A DNA stretch of 64,000 nt, taken from contig QPMI01000004.1 of the NCBI GenBank assembly GCA_004431415.1, forward strand, positions 83,503 to 147,502, written 5' to 3'. Of the stretch, positions 1-12,364 are shown piece after piece (position 1 is the first letter of the stretch; each line of letters starts with the position of its first letter). Under the pieces are notes generated by a model, which saw only the letters and a program-made list of their open reading frames with translations, ran no database searches and was not told where the DNA came from. Position numbers and translations under genes: made by a program. Origin of the DNA: Cyanophora paradoxa. Its lineage: Eukaryota; Glaucocystophyceae; Cyanophorales; Cyanophoraceae.

Positions 1-1189
1 CGTTGAGAGGGGGTGCTTTCTGGGGGGGGGGCTTGGGGGGCACGGCGGGGTCAACAACACGAGGAGGACACAAACAGTGGAGCGGGAGCCGGTAGCCCAC
101 TAAACAGGGGCTGGCCAGCAACTTTTCTATTTCACACCTTGTCTTTCTCTAACTGCTGCATGCTACGAGGATGGAGTAGGGCATTGCCAGCAGAGATTAG
201 GACCTTTCTAACTAGACTTTCGTAGGACTTAGAAATGCAGCAACGTAGACGTCACAGGAAAAGTAGAAATGCAGTTGTAATTAGAATAACTAGATGTATA
301 GGCACAGCACGCAAGAGTCCTCATATTCTCTTCCTGGATACAGTTTTCAGTGAGGGTATGGTCGACGTTACGACTTCATTGTTGTATGGATGTGCTAATG
401 CAAATCAAATCCTGGCGGAGAGAGATGCCATGATGCTGCCGCGCCGAGGCTCAGCCGCTGAGCGGCTCGATGATCATGAGGGGCTCATGCATGATTTCAT
501 TTCAAAGTGCCCGCGGCCGCGGCTGTCACAGTGTACATGTGTGACTCAGTGCGTCACGGCGTGAACTCACTGAATCAGCTTAATGTGATTTATTGCCTCA
601 GGGCCTGCCAGGCCGCTGTGGCTAGCCTAAGTAGTGCTGCATTAATTAGTGGGTCATGACCGTCGGACATCATGGCATAAGACTGTGCAGGCTATAGCTA
701 GGGACCTCAGGGCCTGTTCACGGGTGTCACTGATATATCGATGTCAATTCCAACCTGGCCCAGTGGCGGCACTCAATGACGTGAGTGACAGTGACTACAG
801 GTCCCGCGGGCCCGGATTCAAAATAAAATGATTCACACATTCGGTACACGTAGGCCATGGTGTACATGTGTGGCCCGGCGGCCGTTCCACTCTGTGTCAA
901 TTGCACTCAGTGACTGCGGCAACCTGGCACTGAGTGACTACAGGTTCACAGGTTCACAAGTTCGCCGAGTCGGTAGGCTACAGGTGGGCTCTGATCATGA
1001 GGCTCACGTGCACGAGAGCCTAGCTCTTGTCAGTTGTCAACTGAAAGCTGGCACTAAGAGCAGGCTTGGGAAGCGGGGCTGGGAGGCTCGGTGCTTGGGG
1101 GCAGTGCTTCGGGTGCCGGCTGCTCGCCGGCAGGCGACGCCGGCGGTAGCTCGCTCGAGATCAGACCCGGGGCCCGCGCAGGCGAGATG
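1..1189. other. Left-edge stretch without a recognisable gene
   Basis: No reading frame here resembles a known family and the base composition is less GC-rich than the gene block that follows. Around 530-560, 775-835 and 850-985 there are diverged copies of short phrases such as tgtacatgtgtg and gtgactacaggt, which suggests decayed dispersed repeats. The downstream part may be the 3' flank of the kinesin gene on the minus strand. Confidence 0.5.
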
Positions 1190-1439
1190 AAATCCCGAAA
1201 CTGCGGAGCACGGCGGTGAGCCCGAGAGTGCCGAGCGGTTAGCCCGAAGACCCGCGGCACCTGCGAGGCGAGGCGCCCAAACAGCCCGGGGGGGCCCGGC
1301 GGCGAGGCACCCCGCCCACCCGCGGCGTCGCCTGCTGCCTCTGCCCCGTACGCAGCGGCCTGGTACCCCGGCGGATCGGCGTCCCGGGTGGCGCGGGGCC
1401 GCGGAGCTCCGCCGCCGCCCCGGAGGGGCCGCACAACCC

Positions 1440-4121
1440 GCCCCCCACCGCCGCCGCCGCCCATCCCCTGCTTCAGGACGCTCACCTCCCGCTGCAACCT
1501 GCGGGCCGGTCGGTTGCGGCGGGGGATGGGCGGGGCGGGGCGGGGCGCGCCGCTCGGAGCGCTCGCGGTAGACGGCGACTTGCGCGCGGGCGTCGCCGAG
1601 GAGCGCCTCGAGGGCCGCGGCGCGCTCGGCGGCGGCGGCGGCCTCGGCGCGCTGCCGCTCGCAGAAGGCGCGCAGCTGCTCGAAGGCGGCGGCGGCGTGG
1701 GCGGCCTCCTCGCGGCGGCGCTCGGCGCGGTGCTCCGCCTCGCGGGCGCGCGCCTCCAGCGCCGCCTCGCGGTCGCGGCCCTCGTCGACGGCGATCTCGA
1801 GCTCGAGGGCCCGCTCCGAGCGCTCCCGCATCTCCGCCAGCACCCGCGCCCGCAGCTCCCCCGCCGCCCCCTCCGCCCGCGCCAGCTGCTCCCGCACCGC
1901 CCGCAGCTCCCCCTCCACCCGCTCCAGCTCGCCGTGCCGCCCCGCCCCCGCCTCCAGCTGTTCCACGTACCCCCGCACCGCCTCCTGCCGGCCCCTCAGC
2001 GCGGCGGGGGCGGGCGCGGCGCGGACGGCGGGCCGGACCGGGGCGGAGGCGAGGGCGGCGGCGAGGTCGGGGGGCGGGGCGTGTGCCCCCGGGGCCGGAG
2101 CTCGAGCTCGAGGGCGGCGACGGCGGCGCCCCCGCCGGCGACGGCCCCTCGAGGGCCTCCACGGCGCGCCGCAGCTCGGGCCCCGCCAGCGCCAGCGGCT
2201 CCCCCGCGAGGCGCCGGTACCGCTCGAGGCGCGCCGACTGCGCCCGCAGCTCCTCCCGCAGGCCCTCCGCCTCCGCCCGCGCCGCCTCGGCCTCCTCCCG
2301 CTCCTGTCCCCCGGCCCCGTCGCCCTGCCGCCGCCTCCCCCGGGCGGAAGGGACGCACGCGGGCGGGGCGGAGAGGGCGGCGTCGAGGGCAGCACGGAGG
2401 GCGGCGGCGTCGGCCTCGCGCCGCTGCGCCTCGTCCGCCTGCGGGGGCGCGTCGGGCGCGGCGCGGCGGGCCGTTGCGCCGCCCGGGCGCACGAGGTCGG
2501 CGATCTGCTCGAGGAGCGAGTCGTTGACGTCGCGCGCCTCCTGCAGCCGCGCCTCCCGCTCCCGCAGCGCCCCTCCAGCTCCCCCGCACGCCCTGCCGCC
2601 CGTCACCCGCCCCGCCCCGCCCCGCCCCGCCCGGCGCCCCGCGCACCCTCGAGCTCCGCGACGGCGGCGGCGGGGGGCCGGGGCGGCGGAGGCGCCGGGG
2701 CCCTCGAGGGCGGCGAGGCGGGCGCGGCAGCGGGCGAGCTCGGCGTCGGCGGCGGCGAGGGCGCGCTGCAGGTCGGCGGCGCTCCGCTCGCGGTTGACGG
2801 TGGCCCGGTTGGTGATGCACTTGGCGCGGGCCCCGAAGCGGAGCGTGGAGAGGGTCTCCGCCTCGTTGAAGGCGGCGGGGGAGGCGCAGCAGACGAGCGC
2901 CGTCCGCGAGTTGCCCCCGAGCGCCTCCTGCAGCACCCGCGTCAGCTTCGAGTCCCGGTACGGCACGTGCCCGCCCTGCGCAGCGCCCGTCAGGCGACGC
3001 GCTTGTCGCGGCTGGCGCGGGGCGGCGGACGCGGCCGTCGGTGAGGGCGTTGATGACGTTGCCGAGGGCGGAGAGCGAGCGGTTGATGTTCTTCGCCTCC
3101 TCCAGGGCCTGGCCCTCGGCCCCCGTCTTGCCTACCTTCTCGGAGCCGGCGAGGTCGACCAGGTGCAGCTTCCCGCTGCGCGTCCCCGCCTCGCTGCGCT
3201 GCACGATGCTCACCACGAGTACCGCGTGCGACCGCGAGCTCTCCGCGTTCATCCCTGCCCGCCGTCGGCCGCGCCGCGCGGCGGGCGGGGGGCGCGGCGC
3301 ACGGGTGGCGGCGACGGCGCGGTTGGCGGCCCCCTCGCGCATCAGGTCGAGCACCTCCGCCTCGGAGGAGACGTAGATCTCGGTCGCCCCCTCGACCCAG
3401 ACGCCCCGCCCGCGCTCCTCCCGCACCGCCAGGCCCTCCCGCCCCGCTGCCGCTCGCCGTCGGTCCCAGCGCGCCCGGGGCCGGGGCCGGTCCGGAGCCG
3501 CGCACGGTCGAAGAGGTCGCGGATGCGCTCGAGGTAGATCTCGAAGTAGGAGACCTTGACGAGGAACTCGGTGCCGGCGTCCGCGCGCTGCACCCCCTCG
3601 AAGACGCCCTCCACCATCCGCGGGATGACCCCCCGCAGCTCGCTGTCCTCAATCGAGGGGCCCTGCATCGTGTGCGTCTTCCCGCTCGACGTCTGCCCGT
3701 AGGCGAAGACCGTCCCGTTGTAGCCCTGCAGCACGTCCTCCACGATCGGCCGCGCTGCGTACTCGTACACCTCCTCCTGCGTGCACGACTCTCCGAACAC
3801 CCGGTCGAACGTGAACGTGTGCTTCTCGTTGGTCGTCCCCTGCGCGACGTCGGCGGGGCGCCGCTCGCCAGACTGATGCAGCGAACGCGCCTGGAACCGT
3901 ACGGACTGCCCGTCGGAGCCCAGCTCGATGCACGCTGCGCCGCCTTTGGCGAGCTCCGACGCATTCTGCGGCCTGTACCGCGCGCGTGAGAGCGCGCGGG
4001 CGAGAAGCGCTGCGGCGGACCTGAATCGTGCGAGCACGCATATATTGTTCGCGTCGCGCTTCTCCTTAGCGCCGCCATTCGCAGGGGCGCTTCGCGCTTC
4101 GTTGGGCCGCTGCGGTCGCAT
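1440..4121 (-). CDS. Kinesin heavy chain, kinesin-1-like N-terminal motor plus coiled coil
   Basis: Plus-end-type microtubule motor. The start ATG at 4121 precedes an early core strand, [10 protein letters not shown], split by a 48-nt intron before PQNASEL. The motor then shows the P-loop [10 protein letters not shown], switch I NAESSRSH, switch [17 protein letters not shown] and the late motor segment [19 protein letters not shown]. Frame changes in the raw translation are resolved by short GT-AG introns with gtgcg donors, for example between RDLFD and the [13 protein letters not shown] segment, and just before MNAESSRSH. Alanine, glutamate and arginine-rich heptad-like segments follow (about 2560-1550), ending near [12 protein letters not shown], as in conventional kinesins. 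Compared with kinesin-1, the neck and stalk are short. The 3' end is unresolved because the last GC-rich region reads open in several frames. It is divergently arranged with the carrier gene to its right. Confidence 0.9.
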
Positions 4122-4480
4122 CGCGGGCCCAGGGGACCACCTGATGATGCTGAGGTGCGCTTCTCGCAGCCAAACTTAGCAAACTCAGCGGCCTGGCTGC
4201 GGCGGCAATGCGAGCAGTTCACTGGGTACAGCTCACTCGTTCGTTCCAGCGTGCGTCAACCGTTCAGCCTAGGTCCTCGCTTGATGCCTAACGCGTTCGC
4301 CAGTTTATTCTCAAGAAGGCCGATGGGGCTCCAGTCCGCCGACCCGCCGGTGCGCCGTCGTCGTGCAGTGTTTTTCGGCGCGGGCTAAAGTCGCCCCGCG
4401 CGCGACGCACAGGCGCCCGGTTCGTCCGAGATTGTCCACGCCGCGGTGCGCTGAACTGCGCTGCGTGACACCCAGCAGGC

Positions 4481-5622
4481 GCGCCTCTTCAAAAGAAGCC
4501 AGTGCCGGCAAGCACGCTCGCAGCGGGCGCCCTCATGCAAGTCATCGAGGTTTCGACCCTGGTCCGCGATCGCGCGCGGCCCTCGCAGCCGGGCATCGGC
4601 CCTCCGCTGCGCAGCCCTCGCAGCTCGGCAGCTAAATATCCGCAGGGGCAACCCTTTGAGGTCATGAAGACGCACATGGCGGCCAATCGAGGCGACAACA
4701 TCCCCACAACTCTCAAGAAGACGTGGCAACGCGGCGGTGTGCTCGGCTTCTACCAGGGCTTGATCCCGTGGGCATGGTGAGCGGCGCGCGTCAACGGCGT
4801 TATCGCCAGGGCAGAGCACGCCGACTGACACCTCCGCGCGTCCACCCAGGATAGAGGCAGCGACGAAGGGCGCGGTTCTCTTCCTGACGCAAGCTGAGGT
4901 TGAGTACCGGATGAAGCGCGTCGGTTACGGCCACGCGGCGTCGAGCACGGTGGGCGGGATGGCGGGCGGCGTCGTCCAGGCGTACGCAACGATGGGGTTC
5001 TGCACTTTCATGAAGGCGCGGCGCCCCGGCGCCCCGCCAGCCCCGCGCCGGCGCCGACCCCAGGCCGGCAGACGGTGGAGGTGACGCGGCACAAGGCGGG
5101 CGGGGAGGCGGAGTCGTCGATCAAGATCGCGCGGGACATCCTCGCGCGGGAGGGCATCGCGGGCCTGAACAAGGGCGTCTCGGCGGTGGCGCTGCGGCAG
5201 CTCACGAACTGGGGCTCCCGCTTCGGCATCGCCCGCCTCCTCGAGGACGCGATGCGCAAGCCCAACGGGGAGCCCCTGTCCGTCGGGGACAGGATCACGG
5301 CGGCCGCCGTGGGGGGCGCCCTCGGGTGCTGGAACCAGCCGTTCGAGGTGATCCGCGTGGAGATGCAGTCGCAGGTGAAGAGCGCCGACCGCCCCGCCAA
5401 CATGAACGTCTGGACCGCCGCCAAGTATATCCACTCCAAGAGCGGCTTCATCGGCTTCTACCGCGGCGTCACGCCCCGCATCGGCCTCGGCGTCTGGCAG
5501 GTGCCCCCGCCCGCCCCCGCCGTGCCTCCGGCGCCTTCGAGAGCGCGCGCGCGCGCCAGACGGTGTGCATGGTGGCCGGGGGCGAGGAGCTCAAGAAGAA
5601 GATGGCCGTCTGGATGGCATGA
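4481..5622 (+). CDS. Mitochondrial carrier, Yhm2-type citrate/2-oxoglutarate carrier
   Basis: Inner-membrane solute carrier of the SLC25 superfamily. The order of segments matches yeast Yhm2 closely: a KKPV-containing N-terminus, [44 protein letters not shown] followed by [13 protein letters not shown]-like and TNWGSRFG segments, [14 protein letters not shown] and a C-terminal [16 protein letters not shown]. Carrier signatures P-x-E-x-x-K/R are clear in repeats 1 and 3 and atypical in repeat 2, as in Yhm2. Introns: one after STL, one in the Trp codon of PWAW, a GC-AG intron at 5016-5071, and one after GVWQ. The stop is TGA 5620-5622. The first exon with the start codon is missing from the call because the frame is closed at 4466 upstream, so a further upstream exon is needed. 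Yhm2 exchanges citrate for 2-oxoglutarate in yeast; the substrate here is inferred. Confidence 0.88.
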
Positions 5623-5734
5623 TTGCCGCCTATAGCTAGGTGGAACTTTCGAGCACGCGTGTGACTCTAAAATCTGTATCGTATGTGACTCCCATGAGGC
5701 GAAAAAAAGCGACATCGCTTGACCGCGCGAGGGC

Positions 5735-7481
5735 CTACGTGGATGCCCGGGCGAGACTCGCAGCGTTCGCGGGGGCCGGCGCTGCAGGGGGAGGGGGCCC
5801 TCGCGGGCAGGCTGCTGCTGCTGCGGCGGCGGCGGCGCGCTCGGAGAGGGCGAAGTGGCGGCGGAGGAGGGGCCGGACGTCCGGGGCGGAGGCGAGGGCG
5901 TCGAGGAGGGGCAGGAGGCGGAGCAGCTCGGCGTCGGCGGGGTCCTCGAACCAGGACTCGATGGGCACGCCGTTGTCGGGCTGCAGGGCGAAGGCCTGCG
6001 GCGAGTTGTCCACGATGACGGTGCGGGCGAGGTCGCGGCCGAGGCAGGCGAGGTCCTTCACGTAGTTGCCCTCCACCAGCACGCACGAGTCCCGGAAGAC
6101 CCGGTGCCGCACCAGGTTGCGGTGCGGGTCCAGGATGTTCAGCAGCTTGTCGGCGTAGACGCGCTGCGAGGCCGTGAAGACGACGACCTCGAAGGCGCGG
6201 CTGCAGCGCTCCATGAAGAGGTCGAGGTGCGGCCGCTTGCGCACGAAGACGTCGTAGTCGACCCCGTTGAAGTGCACGGGGAAGGCCACGTCGTAGCGGC
6301 CCTCCTTCTCCGTCGTCGCGTGCACCAGCGTCTCTGCGGCAGCGCCCTCAGGGCAGCGCGAGGGCGACGCAGGGGGGCGACCGCACCGTCGAGGTCGAGG
6401 ACGAGCGTCACGGGGGGCGCGGCGAGGGACTTCTTGGGCAGGCAGAGGGGCTGGGGTGGGGAGGAGACGTGCCCGGCCTGCAGGCGGGCGATGAAGAGGT
6501 AGCTGCGCAGCCGTGTCAGGCCCGCGGCGGGCAGCGGCCCTCCGCCGAAGCCGCGCACGGGTCGAGCTCGTCCCCTTCGGCCTCCGCGCTTGGTGCCGGT
6601 GCCGGGCTGGGGCCAACCTCGACATCCAGCGCGCAGGGGGGAGGGCAGGAAGGGGCAGGGGGCGGGGGCTCCAGGTTCGCATGGGCTGCGACTGCAACAG
6701 CCGTCAGCATGCATGCAAGGGGCGCCACAGGGAGCCATGGGCGGGCACCAGGGCTGTGCACGCTGAACACGTCGCCCATCTCCTCGTCGCACTCCACCAC
6801 CGCGCTAGCTTCGAAGTCCGCAAGCGCGCCCGGCCGCGGCCGCGCCGACTCCACTGAGTCCAGGTCGTTGTCCGCCAGCCCTAGGTAGCTGAAGACGGGC
6901 GAGAAGAGGGAGTTGAGAACGCCTTCGGGTGGAGGGCTGAAGCTGGTGCTCTCATCAGGCAACGTGATTCTGTCTCCGTTGTCGTCCCCCGGAGAGCGCG
7001 GCGCAGGCGGGCGGCGGGCAGGCTGTATCGAAAAGTACTCGGTCAAGCTCCGCTGAGCGGCCCCTGAAGCGATCGCGCCGGCCCTGGCCGGACCCAGCTT
7101 TCTGTCGGCTGCGGCATTGATGTCAGAGACGGCGGCGGGGTTGCCGTGTCCCGGGGACGGCACCCTTGGCCGCGCCCGCGCCGACGTTGAATGACTTGGC
7201 CCGACGCGGTTTTGAGGAGCTGATGAACGCGTCCGGTGCTGTCGTACGCTGCTTCTTGCGCTCGGACGCCGTGTTCGCAGGGGGCTGCGAGTTCTGAGCG
7301 AGAGTAGCAGCAGAATGGAGTAGAGGGGCACCTGCGGCTGTGGGCTGGGGCGCAGGAGCTGCGAGAACAGGGAGAAGATCGACGGGCCGCCTCCATGACG
7401 CGTTTCAGAGCATGCGAGTTCAGATACGCAAGCGGTGCCTGCCTCCAAGGCCTCCGTCGGCGCGGCGCTCTTGCCGTCCAT
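5735..7481 (-). CDS. CTDSPL2/SCP-like HAD-family protein phosphatase
   Basis: Small CTD-phosphatase-like Ser/Thr phosphatase. The catalytic DxDxT motif appears as LVLDLDETLVHA after removal of a 62-nt intron (donor ggtgcg, acceptor gccgcag). It is followed by FPVHFNGVDYDVFVRKRP, FEVVVFTASQRVYADKLL, ILDPHRNLVRHRVFRDSC, GNYVKDLACLGRDL, VIVDNSPQAFALQ and PIESWFEDPAD, all in the order found in human CTDSPL2 and its fungal relatives. Upstream, DELDPYLFIARL is formed across another intron and matches the element preceding the catalytic domain in CTDSPL2. The roughly 300-residue N-terminus is Ser/Pro-rich and carries LFSPVFSYLG, also CTDSPL2-like. The start ATG is at 7481 and the stop TAG at 5735. 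The alanine/proline-rich tail is unusual. Convergent with the carrier (112 bp between stops). Confidence 0.9.
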
Positions 7482-7833
7482 CGTTCAGCCGTACCCCAGC
7501 TTAAAAAAACCTCTAACTTTGTCAACCCGCATGGCCCTCCAGAGCGCCGGGGACGCGCGCTGGGAGACCGGAGGAAGGCGCACTCACGCCCCCAAAGCGG
7601 TGCGCGCTGCGCTCCATCGATCTGCCTCAAACCTCGAGCACCCGTCCTCGCAGCCGTGGGGGGCGAGCGACGGTGCAATATTAGAGAACAGTGCCGCGGC
7701 AGGGACCGCCCTATCCGCAACGCACGTCTTCCAGCACCGCGGAGCCGTGGGCCGCGAGGATGCCACGCCGCGGGACGCCACGCCGTCGGTAGAGGCGCGC
7801 CTGCCGCACGCACAGCCGCCTTGGCGCCGGCCG

Positions 7834-10800
7834 ACGCCGTGCAGGAGCTGCTGGCCTTTGCCGAGTACCTCGGGGTGCGGGTCGAGAAATACCCGTCGCT
7901 CTCCTGGGTCGCGGTGGCGGCGTACTTCTCGCCCCTGCCGGCGGGATGGTCGGAGCACGCAGACGCCGATGGCAACGGCTACTACTACCGTGCGCCGGTG
8001 CCGCGGGGACAGGCGGGCCGGCGGCCCTGACGCGCGGGGCAGACGAGCCGTCGGACCGGAGCCAGCGGGAGCACCCGCTGGATGAGTACTTCACGAAGGC
8101 GCGTTGCTTCCGCGGCGCCGCGGGCCGCGCTGACCCCGCGGCAGCTCTACGCGGAGGAGAAGGCGCTCCTGAAGGCGGAGGAGCGGGGGCGCGACGGCGG
8201 CGCCGAGGCGCTCCCGCGCACCGCCCGGCGGCACCTGCTCCAGCGCTCCAGCGCGCCCGCCCCGCCGTGCACGCCGCAGGAGGTGCGCCGCGGCGCTCTC
8301 GGGCGGCCGCCGGGGCCCGGGGGCGAGGGGGCGGGGGGCGGCAGGTGCGGCGGGTGGCGGGGACGCTGGGGCTGGAGCTGCCGCGGCACGCGGCGATGGC
8401 GTGGGTGGCGCGCGAGGCGGCGGACTTCGTGCCGCTCGGCTGGCGCAAGGAGCCGGACGGGGAGGGCGGGGCCTTCTACCGGCACGAGCGGACGGGGCTG
8501 GCGATGCGGGAGCACCCGGCGCTCATCCACTTCCTCTCCAAGGTCGAGGTCTGCAGGGCGGGGGACGACCCCTTCGCCGGCAAGCCCCGCGCCCTCTACT
8601 GCTTCGCCACCTTCCCCGGGCCCGCGCCCCGCGCCGCCACCTCCGCCTGGCTCCAGTTCGACTCCCCCGAGGGGCCCTTCTACTACGACGTCGTCCACGA
8701 GCAGAGCGTCCGCTCCGACCCCCGGCCCCTCTACCGCCGCGTGCGCCCCCGGCCCCGCCCCCGCCGTCCCGGCCGCCCCGCCGGCCCACGGCGCCCCGCA
8801 GAGCCTCGCGGCGACCAAGCTGCAGGCCGCCGCCCGCGCCCACGTCGCCCGCCGCGCCCTCGCCGCCCTCCGCGCCCGCCGCCGCGCCGTGCGAGACGCC
8901 CGCCCGCCGGCCGCCGGCGGCCGCGCGACGGCCCCGCGCAGGAGGCGGTGGAGGAGGCGGCGCGGGCGATGGAGCAGCGCGCCGCTGCCGCCCTCCGGCG
9001 CCTCGCCGACGCCGAGGGCCCACCCCGCCCGCCCCCGCCGGCCCCGCCCCCGGCACTCCGACGGCCGGACAGGAGGGCGAAGGCGCCGGTGCCCCCTCGC
9101 GGGGCGGGCCACTGGAGGCGGCGGCGGTGAGGGCGAGGCGCGGGGCACGCGGCGGGCGGGGTCCGACGCGGGGCGCAGGGGGCGCTGGAGGGCGGGCGGC
9201 GGCGCTGCGGGCGGCGCTGCGGGCGGCGGCGGGCGGGCGGGAGGCGGAGCTGGAGGCGGCGGCGCGGGCGCGGCGGGAGGCGGCGCAGGGGCGGGCGGAG
9301 GCGGCGGTGGCGGCCATGCGGGTGCGGGCGCCCTCGTGCGGGGCGGGGCGGGCGGGGTCCGACGGCGGCCGCGCAGGAGGCGCTGGAGGGCCACGCGCGC
9401 CGCTGCCGCGCCGCCGTCGACGCCGCCCGCCGCCGCCTGCGCGAGGCCAACGCGCCCCTCGTCGCCGCCGCCTGCCGCGCCGCCGCCGCCCGCCGCCGCC
9501 TCCTCGCCGCCCGCCGCGCGGCCCTCGTGCTGCAGGCCGCCGCACGCCGGCGGGCCGCCCGCGCGGAGCGCGGCCGGCTGCGCATCGCGGCGGGGCGGGC
9601 GGTGACGGAGGCGGCGCGGGCGGGCGCGGCGCGGGCGCTGCAGGCGGCGTACCGAGGCCACCTCGCCCGCTGCCTACGGACCGCCCTCGCCGCGGCTGCG
9701 GAGGCGGAGGGGAGGTTACGGCGGCGGGGCGGGCGGAGGAGGACGAGGGCGGGGCCGCTCGCGGGGAGAGGAGCGGGGCGGCCCAGCGGGCGAGGAGGAG
9801 GCCCGCGAGGCGGCGGAGGCCGTCCTCGCCCTCGCAGCCGCCGCAGCCGCCGCCGCCGTGGCCGCCGCGCCGGCCGCCGTCGGGGCCTCGGCTCCCGAGC
9901 ACGCGCCGGCGTCTTTGGCGGCATCGGGCGCCGGGGGCTCCCGCGTCGCTGCGGCCTCTCCCGCGGCCGCGGCAGCGGCCGCCGGCTGGGAGGCGTGCGG
10001 GGCGCCCGCTCTGCCGTCTAGCGACGAGGAGCGCGCGATCGCGTCGGCCGCCGCGTGGGCCGCCGGCCGCGCCGCCGACGCCGCTGCGGCTGCGGCGGCG
10101 GGACGGGAGGCCTCCCCCGCAGGGCGGCGGCCCCGGACGGCGGTGGCGCGGGAGGCAGCCTCGGCGCTGGTCGAGGAGGCCCTCGCGGAGGCGGCCCGGG
10201 CCCCGCCGCCCCGCCACCCCGCCGCGGCCGCATGGGCCGCCGCCCGGCGGGGCCCGGCACCGTCGACCACTTCCCCCTGCCCCGGGGGGTCCCCGCCAGG
10301 CCCGCCTCCTCAGCCCCGTCTGCGTCGACGGGCTCGCGGCCCTCGACGGCCCCAAGCGGGCCGCCACTCGCTTCGCGCGCTGCCGAACCGCTCGACCCGG
10401 AGGCGGGGTGGAGGGCGGTGCGGCGGCGGCCGTGCAGGCGGCGTGGCGCAGGCGGGCGGCGCGGCGGGCGCTGGGTGCGGCGCGCAGGGCGGCGACGGTG
10501 CTGCAGGCAGTGTGGCGGGCGGCTGCGGCCCGCGCGGCCGTCCGCCGCGCGCTGCTGCGCCGCGACGCCGCCACCATCGCTCAGGTGGGCACGTTCCATT
10601 GGCGTGCTCCGACGTCGCGTGACCCCCGCAGGCGGCCTGGCGCCGTGCCCTCGCGCTGCGCCGGCGCCGGCGCCTCGCGGCGGCGGCGGAGGGGGCGCGC
10701 GAGGCGGCGGCGGTGGCGATCCAGGCGGCCTTCCGCATGCGCCTCGCCCGTGTGAGCGCCGGCCCGCCTCCCGCCCCCGCTGCCTGCGCCGAGGGCGCCG

Positions 10801-12303
10801 CGCAGCTACGCCCCGCGGAGCACCTGCGGGAGGAGGCCGCGCGGGTGGTGCAGCGGACGTGGCGCGGCTTTGCGGCCCGCTCGCTGGCGGGCGCGCGGCG
10901 GCGCCGTCGCCTCGACGCGCTGAGATCGGTGCGGGCGGCGGTGCGCGCTGGAGCCGGCCCCGCGCTGACGGCCGCCCCGGGGCGGCGGGGCAGCGGGCGG
11001 CGAGCTCGCTGTACTGGCTCTACTGGGGCCGCGCCGTGCGCCGCTGGCTCCCCGCGGCGACGGCGTACCGGGCGGCGCTGTACCGGCACGCGGCGGCGGT
11101 GTGCGTGCAGGCGGCGTGGCGCTCGGCGGCCGCCCGCCGCCGCTTCCTCCACGAGGCCGAGATGCGCGCCGTCTTCCGCCGCGTCCAGCTCAAGGCCCCG
11201 CCCCGCCACGCCGCCCGCGCTCCGCCCGCTGACGCCGGGGCGCAGTGGCTGCACGGCGCCCTCGCCCCGAGGTCCTCCGCGTCCACATGCGCCACCTCGC
11301 CCAGCGCGCCCGCCTCGCCCCACCCCTCGCCCCGCCCGCCCCGGCCCGGCCTTGCGCCCGCCGGCCCGCTCCCCGCGGCGCCGCGGCCGCCGGGCCCCGG
11401 GGAGGCGGGGACGTGGAGGGGCGGCGGGCGCGGCTGCGGGAGCAGCGGCGGCTCCTCGGCGTCCTCGCCCGCGTTCCCTTCCTCCCCTCCATGCGGGTGC
11501 GCCGCCGGCTGTTCCGGGGCCCGCCCCGCGCCCCTCACCGCCGCTGCAGCCGCACCTTGGGCCCCTCGGCGACATCCCCTCCCTCGCCGCTGCCGCCGCC
11601 GCTGCTGCCACCGCCGCCCCCTCCCTCCCTGCTGATTTTCGCCGCCTGCCCTCCCCGCCTCCCGCTGGCCGCCGCCGCCGCCCCGCCCTCGCCGCGGGCC
11701 GAACGGCCCCACCCGCGGCCCCGAAGCGCATCCCTCGACCGGCGGCTCCAGCGGGGCGGCGCTGGGGCCACCTTCCCGCCGCGCGGCGTGTCGGCCTCGC
11801 GCAGCGCCCCCTCCTCGAGGCTGCGCCCGGGCCCTCCGCCCTCGCCCCCAGGTGTGGCCCCGCCGCCGCCCCGCCGTAGCCCGCCGACCCGCGGCTGCCA
11901 CGCAGCGCGTCCGCGCCGCAGCTCCCGCGCCCCGTCCGCCGCGCGGCGCCGCGGCGCGTGTGGGAGGAGGCGGGCCCGGACCCTCGCGCGGATCTGCCCC
12001 GCTCGCCCCCCCGGAGCGCCCGCCTTCGGTGCTCTCCCCCGAACGCTTGGAAGGCGCTGCGCTGATTTGGGGGCAGACGTGCGGGCGGCGGCGCGGCGCG
12101 CGGCGGCGGAGTGGGCCGTCGCGAAGTACGGCCCCGCCGGGGCGCCCCGCCTCCCCGCGGGGGGCGAGCAGCACTGGGCCGCCTCCGACGAGGCTGCGCC
12201 CGCGGCGGTGCGCAGACGGGGCAGACCTGCCGCCAGCGGCTTCCTACCCCCCGTCAAGGGCGCTGCCCGCGGGCGGCTACTGCAAGCGGGCCCCCGCGCG
12301 TGA
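7834..12303 (+). CDS. CEP164-like WW-domain protein with multiple IQ motifs
   Basis: The N-terminal module (about 7840-8150) reads VQELLAFAEYLGV, then LSWVAVAAYFSPLPAGWSE, YYYHEPSD and REHPLDEYF. This combines the helical lead-in and WW domain seen at the N-terminus of the centriolar distal-appendage protein CEP164. A second similar module lies at about 8365-8545 (MAWVAREAADFVPLGWRKE, FYRHERTGLAMREHP). Downstream are many IQ-like segments: TKLQAAARAHVARRAL, RALQAAYRGHLARC, AVQAAWRRRAARRAL, VAIQAAFRMRLAR, VVQRTWRGFAARSL and VCVQAAWRSAAARR. These are expected calmodulin-binding sites. Likely role: centriole or basal-body protein. Introns are short; one appears to use a GC donor (aag|gcgcg near 8099). 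The first exon and the 3' end (TGA at 12301 chosen as an open frame limit) are uncertain because the sequence is over 75% GC and open in most frames. Confidence 0.65.
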
Positions 12304-12364
12304 TGTTCGAAAAACCCGCGCTCCATTGACACCGCCACCAGTCCTTGAAAACACTAAGGTAGTG

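Noticed and set aside
8147-11731. Very long minus-strand ORFs opposite the WW/IQ gene
   Set aside because: Arg/Pro/Ala-rich translations caused by more than 75% GC; stop codons are rare in all frames. Only the plus-strand reading shows WW and IQ motifs.
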